DNA from: DATEPR01 sp963780635
GTDB taxonomy: Bacteria; Actinomycetota; Actinomycetes; Mycobacteriales; Pseudonocardiaceae
DNA length: 64,000 bases
Assembly: GCA_963780635.1 (NCBI GenBank)
Contig: CAWACW010000016.1
Coordinates: forward strand, 1,292,673-1,356,672
Direction of reading: 5' to 3'
The notes under the pieces were generated by a model. That model ran no database searches and was not told the DNA's origin. It worked only from the letters and a program-made list of their open reading frames with translations. The position numbers were made by a program, and so were the translations under genes. Positions 1-8,487 of the stretch are shown here, one piece after another. How positions within the stretch are numbered: position 1 is the stretch's first letter; every line of letters begins with the position of its first letter.

Positions 1-244
1 CGCCTCCAGCGGCGTCGTCCGGTCGCCGTCGTGCGGTCGCAGGCCGGGGAAGGCCTCGATCTGGCGTGCGGACGTCGGGCGAGGCGTTGACAGGAACCAG
101 CGGCGGCCGGTCGGCGCTGACCGCGACCGACGACTGGGTGCGCGCGAGGCCGGGCCGGGAGCGGACAGCGGCGCACACCGGGCAGCCGCAGTTCCACTGC
201 GGGGAGCCGCCCCCCGCCGCCGAGCCCAGCACCCGCAGCAACAC
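1..244 (-). pseudogene. pqqB: PqqB-like PQQ biosynthesis protein, N-terminal part only (window edge), frameshifted
   Basis: Only about 80 codons lie in the window; the gene runs off the left edge. From a GTG at 244 the minus strand reads LGSAAGGGSPQWNCGCPVC and then RTQSSVAVSA, the conserved beginning of PqqB, a metallo-beta-lactamase-fold protein of PQQ biosynthesis. After frame changes near 110, 93 and 68 the reading returns to PqqB-like VNASPDVR and IEAFPGLRPHDG. PqqB is thought to act as a hydroxylase on the Glu-Tyr product of the PqqA peptide. It lies downstream of pqqA in the same direction, which supports the call. The shifts are single-base, and conserved sequence continues across them, so they may be sequencing errors rather than real decay. 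Confidence 0.8.
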
Positions 245-280
245 CCTGGCACTCCATCCCTGATCGTCCCGGGTCGTCGG

Positions 281-308
281 AGGGCGCCGGACCCAGGTCC
301 GGCGCCCT
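281..308 (-). terminator. 12-bp perfect stem-loop between pqqA and pqqB
   Basis: The arms AGGGCGCCGGAC (281-292) and GTCCGGCGCCCT (297-308) pair perfectly around a 4-nt CCAG loop. The hairpin sits 14 nt after the pqqA stop and 36 nt before the pqqB start. There is no T-run after it in the direction of transcription. It is therefore more likely a partial terminator or mRNA-stability hairpin that keeps pqqA above the pqqBCDE level than a full Rho-independent terminator. That role is inferred. Confidence 0.6.
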
Positions 309-322
309 CCACGTCCCGGTGG

Positions 323-418
323 CTAGTCCTCCAACTGAGCGACGTACATGGTCACCTCAGGCGCGACTCCGATCTCGTCGAACTCGGGCGTCTCCCACAC
401 AGCGAGCTGGGACTCCAT
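323..418 (-). CDS. pqqA: PqqA, coenzyme PQQ precursor peptide (31 aa)
   Basis: This 31-codon gene starts at ATG 418 behind a clear AGGAGG site (about 8 nt upstream) and stops at 323. The peptide contains FDEIGVAPEVTMYVAQ, with the Glu-x-x-x-Tyr pair (E-V-T-M-Y) that PqqE crosslinks to make the PQQ skeleton. In PQQ biosynthesis the peptide is the ribosomal substrate, carried by PqqD and matured by PqqE, PqqB/F and PqqC. It lies 48 nt downstream of the PQQ alcohol dehydrogenase and upstream of pqqB, so enzyme and cofactor precursor share an operon. Unlike its neighbours it is intact. Confidence 0.93.
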   Translation of the reverse strand: MESQLAVWETPEFDEIGVAPEVTMYVAQLED

Positions 419-466
419 GGATCCACCTCCTCTCTGCCCGATTCGCGGCGGGCTCCGGTCACGGCG

Positions 467-2171
467 CTACGACTCCGGGAGGGCGAAGACGATCAGCGCG
501 CTGCCGTGGCCCGCGCCGAGCATGCCGGGGAGGAACCCCTCGGCCCACCCGCCCCAGCCGACCGGCACGGCGATGTACTGCCTGCCGTCGACCATGTAGG
601 TCGTCGGGCTGCTGTGGTGGCCGCTCCCGCACTGGAACTGCCACAGCTGCTCCCCGGTGCGGGCGTCGAGCGCGTTGAACTCCCCTGAGGGCTCACCGGC
701 GAACACCAGGTCGCCGCCCGTCGCCAGCGCCGACGCGCACATCGGAAGCTCGTTGCGCCAGCGCCACTTCTCCTCGCCGTTGGCGTCGAACGCGCTGATG
801 GACCCGGTCATGTCCTCGATGTCCACCTGAACGCCCGCGCCCCAGTACGGGATGCTCTCCTTGAACTCCCGGCGCCGCCGCGTGGCCGTTGCCCCGACGT
901 CCTGGACCGGGACGTAGAAGAGCCCGGTCTTCGGGCTGTAGGCCGCGTGCGTCCATTCCTTGGCGCCGGCCGGACCCGGGTAGAAGTGGACCGGTTCACC
1001 CTCCTTGTCCGGGTACCTCTTGGGCGTCACCTGGCCGTCCCGCGTGATCGCCCCCCAGTCGATCCGGTCCACGAAGGGGGTGATCTGGACCAACTCGCCG
1101 TTCGTGCGATCGAGGACGAAGAAGTAGCCGTTCTTGTCGAAGTGCGCCGAGCAGCTTGCGCCCGTCCGACTCGAACAGGATGCACTCGGCGATGCTGTCG
1201 TAGTCCCACACGTCGTGCGGGGTGCATTGGTAGTGCCAGCGGATCTGCCCGGCGTCGACGTCGACCGCGATGATGCTGTCGGTGTAGAGGTTGTCGCCCT
1301 CGCGGACGCCTCCGTCGAAGTCGGGCGCCGGGTTGCCGGTGCCCACGTACAGCAGGTTCGTCTCCGGGTCGAACGTGCCGGTGACCCAGCAGTTCGCGCC
1401 ACCGCGCGCCCAGGCGTCGCCGTCGGCGGGCCAGGTCTCGGAGCCGGGCTCCCCGGGCTTCGGCACCGTGTAGCAGCGCCAGACGTGGTCGCCGGTGTCG
1501 AGGTCGAAGGCGTCCAGGTGGCCACGCACCCCGAACTCCCCGCCGGAGCTCCCGACGATGACCATGTTCTTCACGACCAGCGGCGCGACCGTGGCGCTCT
1601 CCCCGGCCCGCACGTCTCCGTAGGTCTTGTCCCAGACGCGCTTGCCGGTGGTGGCGTCGAGCGCGAGCACGTGAGCGTTCGCGAGTGACGAAGAAGACCT
1701 TGCCCTTGGCCACCGCGACTCCGCGGTTCACGTTCCCGCAGCACAGTGACACGTCGAAGGGCACTGCGTGCTTGTACCGCCAGATCTCCTGACCGGTGCT
1801 TCGCGTTCAGGGCCCAGACCCAGCCGTCCCAGCCGGAGAGGAACATGATCCCGTCGACGACGATCGGGGCGGCCTCGAACGAGTAGGTCGAGGCGCCCGC
1901 GATCAGGCCGGTCGTGCCGGCCTGGAAGATCCAGGCGGGTCCGATGCGCTTGACGTTCTCCGTGTTGATCTGGTCCAGCGGGCTGAACCGCTGCCCGTTG
2001 TAGGCGCCGTAGTAGGTGAGCCAGTTCTCGGGCTCCGAGCGGGCTTCGAGAATGCGCTCGTAGGTGACGTCGCGGCCACCACTGGCGGCGCGACTATCCC
2101 CGCCCGGGACTTGCCGCTCAGCATTGCCTGGTCGATGGCCTCGCCCGCGTCGACGTATTCAACGTGGTCAT
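467..2171 (-). pseudogene. PQQ-dependent alcohol dehydrogenase, lanthanide-type signature, frameshifted
   Basis: An eight-bladed beta-propeller quinoprotein of about 565 residues that oxidises alcohols with PQQ. The start chosen is ATG 2171 behind AAGGAG. The N-terminus reads TYERILEARSEPENWLTYYG; later come MFLSGWDGWVWALNA, the vicinal-Cys motif SLCCGNVNRG, GNPAPDFDG, and the active-site stretch TPHDVWDYDSI. The Asp-Tyr-Asp (1197-1205) matches the extra Asp two residues after the catalytic Asp found in lanthanide-dependent XoxF/ExaF enzymes. The reading frame changes near 2095, 1797, 1684 and 1148, mostly by one extra base, with perfect family sequence on both sides. It forms an operon with the small partner upstream (13-nt gap) and pqqA downstream. 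No signal peptide is evident in the broken N-terminus. Confidence 0.85.
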
Positions 2172-2184
2172 TGCCTACTCCTTC

Positions 2185-2647
2185 CTACGGCCGAGGCTGG
2201 TCAGGGCGGTCGAGGCGAGCCTCCGGTGGGACGTCCCCGAGTACGACGATGGCCCCCGTCAGTCCCCGGCCTTCGTCGTTGCCCGTGGGTGAGCTGAACC
2301 AGTAGTAGCCCGGGCCGTCGAGGTTGAGGGTCGCCCTGCCTCGCGAATGGTTCACCAACCAGATGAATTTCCGGTCGCCATTGCTCGGCAAGAGCGCACA
2401 GTGGGTGTTCTGGTCGTCATTGATGAGCTCGAGTTCGATGATCCCCGCCATGCGGCATGACCAGGATCGAGGGATCCCAACTCAGCTCGTCGGGCCGGAT
2501 CCGGACTGTCGCCTTCATTCGGCCATCGGCTTGCTCCGTGGCCTGCCCAATGGTTCCGGTTCCCAGCACTCGACCCAGCGCCGCCTTGTTCTGCACCTCC
2601 AATCCGATCTTGTCCAGCAGGTCGGCTCGCTCCTGCATGGTCGTCAT
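2185..2647 (-). pseudogene. Small cupredoxin-like PQQ-dehydrogenase-associated protein (MSMEG_3727-like), one frameshift
   Basis: Two overlapping minus frames make one protein of about 153 residues: MTTMQERADLLDKIGLEVQN at the start, then after a shift near 2455 a C-terminal half with IIELELINDDQNTHCALLP, IWLVNHSRG and GPGYYWFSSPTGN. The second half has the Greek-key spacing of a plastocyanin-like domain, but the usual Cys-x4-His-x4-Met copper loop is replaced by Ser/Asn/Gly, so copper binding is doubtful. Actinobacterial PQQ dehydrogenase genes often have such a small neighbour, known as the MSMEG_3727 family. It is the first gene of the operon, 13 nt before the dehydrogenase. Its role in electron transfer or maturation is inferred. 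Confidence 0.7.
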
Positions 2648-2742
2648 CGGGCTTCACTTCCTCATCCAGAGCAGCTTTATCAACTTTGGCATCGGCCGCA
2701 TCACGGTGGCACGTCGAGGCTGGCGCATACCTTTCGCCTGGT

Positions 2743-2796
2743 ACAAACAATCGGTTTGTCGTGTTGTGGCGACATGCATTCGCATGATGCGACATC
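2743..2796. promoter_or_regulatory. Candidate operators upstream of the PQQ operon
   Basis: About 100 nt upstream of the first gene of the PQQ operon lies the inverted repeat ACAAAC-N5-GTTTGT (2743-2759). Next to it are two direct copies of GCGACAT at 2769 and 2789, exactly 20 bp apart, that is about two helical turns and on the same face of the DNA. Tandem half-sites at this spacing suit LytTR-type regulators, which bind direct repeats about 21 bp apart. The GAF-LytTR gene lies 2.5 kb away. The link between them is inferred. Confidence 0.4.
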
Positions 2797-2984
2797 ACGT
2801 CGAACAGAGTTCATCGTCCGATGCGTGGTCACAAATTAGTAATCAAATGAACCCTACGCCGCATGAATGACACCGACAACCGCGAGCGCCAATCGGGCCG
2901 GCTCATGCCGTTCGTCCGCCACCAGCTACCGTTCGCACCCGATATGCCACCGTTAAGAGGCGCGGGCCCGCAGCCCGGCGAGGA

Positions 2985-5242
2985 TCAGGCGAGGTCGTAC
3001 CTATCGAGGTTCATGACCTTGTCCCACGCGGCGACGAAATCATGCACGAACTTCTCCAGCGCGTCGTCGCTCGCGTAGGCCTCCGCGACGGCGCGCAACT
3101 CGGAGTTCGAGCCGAAGACGAGGTCGACCCGGCTACCGGTCCACCTGACCTCGCCGGTGGCGCGGTCGCGGCCCTCGAAGGTCTCCGCGGTCGCGGATAC
3201 CGGCTGTCCATGCCGTGCCCATGTCGAGCAGGTTCACGAAGAAGTCGTTGGTCAGCGACCCGGGCTCGGGAGTGAAGACGCCGAGTTGGGACTGCTGGTG
3301 GTTCGCACCGAGCACGCGCAGGCCGCCCACGAGCACGGACATCTCGGGCACGCTCAGGGTCAGCAGGTTCGCGCGGTCGACCAGCAGGTGCTCGGACGGC
3401 AGCCGGTGCGCCCTTCCCGCGGTAGTTGCGGAACCCGTCCGCGACCGGTTCGAGCGCGGCGAAGGACTCCGCATCGGTCCACTCCTGCGGTGGCGTCCGT
3501 GCGTCCTGGAGTGAAGGGAACGTGGACGACGTAGCCGGCGGCCTCGGCCGCCTGCTCGACGGCGGCGCACCCGCCGAGCACGATCAGGTCGGCCAGCGAG
3601 ATCCTCGTGCCCGCGGTCTGGGAGCTGTTGAAGGCCTCCTGGATCCCCTCCAGGGTGTGCAGCACTCGCGCCAGCGTGTCGGGGTCGTTGACCTGCCAGC
3701 CCCGTTGCGGCTCGAGGCGGATGCGCGCCCCGTTGGCACCCGCCGCGCTTGTCGCTGATGCGGAACGTCGAGGCCGACGCCCACGCGGTGGCGACGAGCT
3801 GGGCGACCGACAGCCCGGCAGCGAGGATCCGGCTCTTGAGCGCGGCGATGTCCGCGGCGCCGCACGAGCTCGTGGTCCACGGCGGGGATCGGGTCCTGCC
3901 AGAGCAGTGTCTCCTCGGGGGACCAGCGGTCCGAGGTAGCGCTGGATCGGGCCCATGTCGAGGTGCGTCAGCTTGAACCAGACCCGGGCGAAAGCGTCCG
4001 CCAGCTGGTCCGGGTTCTCCAGGAAGCGCCGCGAGATCGGCTCGTAGAGCGGGTCGAACCGCAGCGCGAGGTCCGTCGTGAGGAATCGTCGGGGCATGGG
4101 TCTTCGACGGGTCGTGGGCGTCCGGCACGGTGCCGGCCCCGCCGCCGTCTCGCGGGATCCACTGCCACAGACCGGCGGGGCTCAGCGCCAGGTCCCACTC
4201 GTAGCCGAACAGGGTTTCGAAGAAGCTGTTGTCCCACGTCGTGGGGGTGGCTGTCCACGTGCCCTCGAGCCCGCTGGTGATCGGCGTCCGCGCCCTTGCC
4301 GGTGCCGTAGCTGCTCCGCCAGCCCAGCCCCTGCTCCTCGAGGGCGGCGCCCTCGGGTTCCGGGCCGAGGTGACGTCGCCGGGTCGGCCGCGCCATGGGT
4401 CTTGCCGAACGTGTGCCCACCCGCGATCAGCGCGACGGTCTCCTCGTCGTTCATCCCCATCCGCCGGAACGTCTCGCGGATGTCCCGGGCCGAGGTGACG
4501 CGGGTCCGGGACGGTGTTCGGGCCCTCCGGGTTGACGTAGATGAGGCCCATCTGGTCGGCGGCCAGCGGGTTGTCCAGCTCCCGGACGCCGCTGTGCCGC
4601 TCGTCGCCGAGCCAGGCGCGTTCGGGACCCCAGTAGACGTCCTCGTCGGGCTCCCAGACGTCCACCCGGCCGCCGGCGAAGCCGAAGGTCGTGAAGCCCA
4701 TCGTCTGCCAGGGCACGGTTGCCCGCGAAGACCATCAGGTCGGCCCAGGAGATCGTGCGGCCGTACTTCTTCTTCACCGGCCACAGCAGCCGGCGCGCCT
4801 TGTCGAGGTTGCGGTTGTCCGGCCAGCTGTTCAGCGGCGCGAAGCGCTGCCATGCCGGCGGCCGGGCCGCCCCGGCCGTCGTCGATGCGGTACGTCCCGG
4901 CGCAGTGCCACACCATCCGGACCACGAGCGGCCCGTAGTGGCCGAAGTCGGCAGGCCACCATTCCTGCGAGGTCGTCAGCACCTCGTCGACGTCCGCGGC
5001 CAGAGCGTCGAGGTCGAGGGTCCGGAACTCCGCGGCGTAGTCGAAGTCCTCGCCCATGGGGTCGGCCACGGCGGGGTCGTTCCGCAGGATCTTGCAGGTC
5101 GAGCTGGTTCGGCCACCAGTCGCGGTTGCGCCGGGGCCCCGGTCGGATCGGTCTGCGTCGCCCGGCCGAGGCGGGGAGGCCGAGGCCGCCCCAGCGCCCT
5201 TCGTTCGTCTCGCCGACCGACGGCGTCCGGGCTGTCAGACAC
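2985..5242 (-). pseudogene. katG: Catalase-peroxidase KatG, many frameshifts
   Basis: Haem catalase-peroxidase, about 750 residues, starting at GTG 5242 (MSDSPDAVG) and ending KVMNLDRYDLA at 2985. It contains the distal Arg-x-x-Trp-His (RMVWHCAGTYR, with Cys where Ser is usual), the adduct Tyr (MGLIYVNPEGPN), the adduct Met (RRMGMNDEET) and the proximal His (LIAGGHTFGKTHG). The residues for the Met-Tyr-Trp crosslink of a true KatG are thus all present. The C-terminal domain is recognisable (ISLADLIVLGGCAAVEQAA; LTLSVPEMSVLVGGLRVLG). At least ten single-base frame changes break it, yet conserved sequence continues across each. It follows the GAF-LytTR gene by 35 nt; no furA lies beside it. Confidence 0.9.
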
Positions 5243-5277
5243 GGGAAATCCTTCCGGGAACCGAGTGTGCTCGGGCC

Positions 5278-6620
5278 TCAGATGTCCAGCGCGCGGCGCA
5301 CGGCCGGCGCGTTCCGCCGGGAAACCGGCACCATCTCGTTCGGCCCGTCATCCATGACCAGAGACAGCTCGCCCTTGAGCCCGCGCTCGATCTCCCGGAT
5401 GCGGCTGAGGTTGACCACATACCGGCGGTGCACCCGCAGGAAGCCGGCGTCGGCCAGCTCGCCGTCGAGCTTGTCCAGGCTCGGGAGGCAGCTCGCAACC
5501 GCCCCTCGGTCGGTGGACAGCCACACGTCGTTTCCCTCCGACTCGGCGAAGGAGACCTCCGGCAGCCGCAGCAGCACCATCCGGTTGTCGCGTATCGCGA
5601 CCACTCGGCGCGGCTGCGCCCGAGGGCGCGCGGACCCCTCCGTCCGGGGCAACTGGCACCCCGTCCGAGGCGCCGAACGAGACCAGGTCCCGATCAGGTG
5701 TCCGGAGAGAAGACGGGCCGGATGCTGATCGGTGTCGGCTCGTCGGCGAGGTGGGTGAAGATCTGCGTCGAGCCGACCCAGTCGGGATTGCGGGCTGCCT
5801 GCCTGCTGGCGTACCGGGCGGCCCCGATCAATTCCGGCAGCCCGGGGTTCCATCGCAGCGTGGGGTCGACCGCAGGGGTGCGATGCCGGGACGCCCATGA
5901 GCACGCTCGCCGTGTCGTCGGCGATCACGACCTTGCCCGCGGTGTCCACCGCGGCGAGCGCGCGCACTGGAACGTGCCCTGGCCATGCGTGTAGGCCGCG
6001 ACCAGTTCGGCGCCGCTGTCCCGGGCGCGCCTCCTCAGCGTGCGCTGGGTCTTGGTGACCGCGTTCGTCAGCCAACCTCCCGCGGACGCGGGAAGCTGGC
6101 TGCGCCAGCAGGAGATGTTCAGGACCGCGATCGGCTCCCCGGTCACCACGTCACGCACCGCGATGCCCGCGCAGACCCAGTTGTGGAACGCCTGGCACCA
6201 GTGCTCGGCCCCGCTGATCAGCACCGGGCCGTGCGCCTCGAGCGCCGTGCCCATGCCGTTCGTGCCGGCCGCACACTCGGACCAGCAGAACCAGGGCGCC
6301 AGGTTGGAGTCGGTGGCTCTGGCGAGCGTGGCTTGGTCGCCCCACTCGGCCAGGATCCGGCCGGTGGCGTCGGTGACGGTGACGACGCCACCGAGGTTGC
6401 CCACTTCATGTGCCACGGAAGCGGCACGAAAACCCAGCTCGGCGAACACGACGTCGTGTTCGGGCGTGTGGTCGAGCTCCGCGACGGCTACCGGAGCCTC
6501 GGTGAGGTGAGGGTCGACTCGGTATTGCTCTCGGCAGCGGTGCCAGGAGATCGCCACCACGGGCCGGACGCCCGGGACTTGGTCCTCGCCCTGCACGAAC
6601 CGCTCCCACGCCGCGAACAC
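5278..6620 (-). pseudogene. GAF-LytTR transcriptional regulator, frameshifted
   Basis: Starts at GTG 6620. The first 230 residues form an AcoR/XylR-type sensory region: SWHRCREQ, GGVVTVTDATGRILAEWGD, ECAAGTNGMGTALEAHGPV and GIAVRDVVTGEPIAVLNISC are typical of GAF domains of alcohol/acetoin-responsive activators. Instead of a sigma-54 AAA+ module, the C-terminus is a LytTR DNA-binding domain (FLRVHRRYVVNLSRIREIE). Between the two halves, about 5920-5650, the frame changes at least three times. It lies upstream of katG and the PQQ operon in the same direction and is a plausible regulator of either. The ligand is unknown. Confidence 0.75.
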
Positions 6621-6876
6621 GGTGCCCGGCCGGGGCTCGCCGCCACGGGTTCAAGCCGATGTACACCGTTCACGGTGGGGATCCGCCTTTCCCCAGCGCT
6701 GCACGCCGCACGTGCGGTCCGCGCTCGCCGTAGCCGACCTCAGCGGACTTGGGCACTGCGTCAGGCGTCCTGTTGCTTCGTCGCTCGTCCCGGGCTGTGT
6801 CAGACCGGTACTCCCTACCCTAGGTACTGTCGCCGGTCCGCGCACCTGCAAGTTGAAACATCCGTAACATAGCAGC

Positions 6877-7485
6877 GTGACGAGCGAAGCAGACGAGCGA
6901 GAGTGGTTGCTGATCAGTGCTTCCACCGCCGGGGCCGCCGGCACGCTGCGGGTGCAGGTCTGGCGCAAACTGCGCTCCCTGGGCGCGCTGTACCTGCAAC
7001 AATCGGTCTGCCTGCTGCCCGCCCGACCCGAGGTCGTACGTGAAGTGCGCCGATTGGTCGACCGCATCCGCCACCAAGGCGGCACCGCCCGCGTCCTGTC
7101 GATGACCTTCACCGATCCGGCCGAGGAACACGCGGTGATCGCCGAGTTGAACACCGCCCGCGACGTCGAATACAACGAAGTCCTTGACCGCCTGCCCGAG
7201 TTGCGCCAGGAGTTGGTCGACGAACAGGCGCGCGGCAACACCACCTATGCCGAGGTCGAGGAATCCGAGGCCGACCTGGAACGGTTCCGTAGCTGGCTGG
7301 GCAAGATCGCGGCCCGCGACTACTTTCAGGCGCCCGGCGGCCAGGCTGCCCGCGACGCCGTCGAGCAGGCCGCCGCCGCACTGGCCGCGTTCGAGGAAGC
7401 CGCCCTGCGCGCCGAAGCCCCCGAACTGGGCCAAGCACCCACCGGCGAGCAGGCGCCGCGGCTGCGGGCGGTGGATCGGCCGTGA
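6877..7485 (+). CDS. ChrB N-terminal-domain protein
   Basis: 202 residues from GTG 6877. The start REWLLISASTAGAAGTLRVQ, followed by WRKLRSLGALYLQQSVCLLP, is the signature of the ChrB N-terminal domain, found in regulators of chromate-resistance operons and in many stand-alone actinobacterial proteins. The rest is helical (RDVEYNEVLDRLPELRQELV; EESEADLERFRSWL) with an Ala-rich coiled-coil-like tail. No chrA transporter is adjacent, so a role in chromate resistance is not shown. It overlaps the next gene by four bases (GTGA), so the two are probably co-translated. Confidence 0.8.
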   Translation: MTSEADEREWLLISASTAGAAGTLRVQVWRKLRSLGALYLQQSVCLLPARPEVVREVRRLVDRIRHQGGTARVLSMTFTDPAEEHAVIAELNTARDVEYNEVLDRLPELRQELVDEQARGNTTYAEVEESEADLERFRSWLGKIAARDYFQAPGGQAARDAVEQAAAALAAFEEAALRAEAPELGQAPTGEQAPRLRAVDRP

Positions 7486-7904
7486 CCGGTTCGTTCTGGT
7501 GGGACCTGCTCATCGACATCCTCGCCGCGCTGCTTCTCGCGTGGCTAGCCCTGGTCGTGGTGCTGCTCATCGCCCGCCCGCGCGGCGGACTGGTGCGAGA
7601 GGCGCTACGGGTGCTACCGGACGTGCTACGCCTGGTCCGCCGCCTCGCGGCGGACCAGACCCTGCCCCGCGGCGTGCGCGTCCGGCTCGGCCTGCTGCTG
7701 GCCTACCTTGCGTTCCCGATCGACCTCATCCCGGACTTCATCCCCATTCTTGGCTACGCCGACGACGCCATCATCGTGACCGCCGTGCTCCGCAGCGTCA
7801 CCCGCCGCGCGGGCCTCGACGCCGTCCGCACGCACTGGCCCGGCACCGACGACGGCTTCGCCGCCGTCGCCCGCCTCACCGGCCTCAACCGCCGGACACA
7901 ATGA
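7482..7904 (+). CDS. YkvA/DUF1232 family membrane protein
   Basis: 140 residues starting at GTG 7482, overlapping the previous stop. One N-terminal transmembrane helix (LLIDILAALLLAWLALVVVL) is followed by the DUF1232 core LAYLAFPIDLIPDFIPILGY, where the repeated Pro-Ile/Asp-Leu-Ile-Pro-Asp pattern is diagnostic. The biochemical function of the family is unknown. Translational coupling to the ChrB-like gene suggests a shared job. Confidence 0.85.
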   Translation: MTGSFWWDLLIDILAALLLAWLALVVVLLIARPRGGLVREALRVLPDVLRLVRRLAADQTLPRGVRVRLGLLLAYLAFPIDLIPDFIPILGYADDAIIVTAVLRSVTRRAGLDAVRTHWPGTDDGFAAVARLTGLNRRTQ

Positions 7905-7940
7905 CCGAGCTGAGCCTGGGAACACGGCTCGCGGGCTTTA

Positions 7941-7999
7941 GAGCTGCTAGCACAATAACTGTTCGGCTCCCTGATCGAACGCCATTGTGTTAGCAGCTC
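7941..7999. mobile_element. 59-bp MITE-like element, internally deleted copy
   Basis: The ends GAGCTGCTAGCACAAT and ATTGTGTTAGCAGCTC are near-perfect terminal inverted repeats. The left flank is TTA (7938-7940); the right flank is TTG, one base away from a TTA target duplication. The same ends bound a 161-bp copy at 63226-63386, and this copy equals that one minus exactly 102 bp, with the deletion ends at a shared GCTC. It lies in the intergenic space after the DUF1232 gene and cannot move by itself. Confidence 0.75.
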
Positions 8000-8109
8000 T
8001 TGGGTAGCGCGACGGATCCTGGTCGAAAGGGCTCGTCCGGCGCAGGTCCCCGGCGGCGGTCGGATGATTCGGTGCGCACGACGGTCACCCGCAGTGGGGG
8101 AGGTGGTCC

Positions 8110-8126
8110 GTGCGAAATGTTCGCAC
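8110..8126. promoter_or_regulatory. Palindromic operator GTGCGAA-N3-TTCGCAC
   Basis: A perfect 7-bp inverted repeat with a 3-bp centre ends one base before the ATG at 8128 of the MFS remnant. Short-spaced palindromes directly at the start of drug-transporter genes are typical TetR- or MarR-family operators. No repressor gene is left next to it. Confidence 0.5.
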
Positions 8127-8127
8127 C

Positions 8128-8487
8128 ATGTTGAGAGTGACCTCATTCCTGGTCGGCATCGGCCGTTCCGCGGCGATGCACGGACGCGTCGGTGCCGGTG
8201 CGGTGGTGGCGACGTGCGTCTCCGCGCTTCTGGTCACGGCGAACATGTCGGCGGCGAACATTCTGCTGCCGGGCATCGGCAAGGACATTCACACATCGAC
8301 CGACCCACTCCAGTGGGCCGTTACGGGGTACCGGCCGGCCGGCGCGGCCGTCATCGTGAGGATTCCGCCGGATCGGCGTGGACGGCCGCGGGTTGACCGA
8401 TGTCGGCTGTTGCGGATCTGCGGTGTGTCTCGTCCGCCGGGTTTCCGTGGCGCCGGCACGGTGTCGGTATCGGGCGCGCGACGATGA
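8128..8487 (+). pseudogene. MFS (DHA2-type) transporter, N-terminal remnant
   Basis: From ATG 8128 the frame reads VVATCVSALLVTANMSAANI and LLPGIGKDIHTSTDPLQWAV, matching the first transmembrane helix and following loop of drug:H+ antiporters of the DHA2 family. After VTGY (about 8330) the similarity is lost to frame changes and the coding pattern stops at the cydD start. About 90% of a transporter is missing, so it is a dead gene. The preceding palindrome was probably its operator. Confidence 0.65.

Noticed and set aside
2863..3078. Small plus-strand frame between the PQQ operon and katG
   Set aside because: Its second half is antisense to the katG C-terminus and it has no ribosome-binding site.
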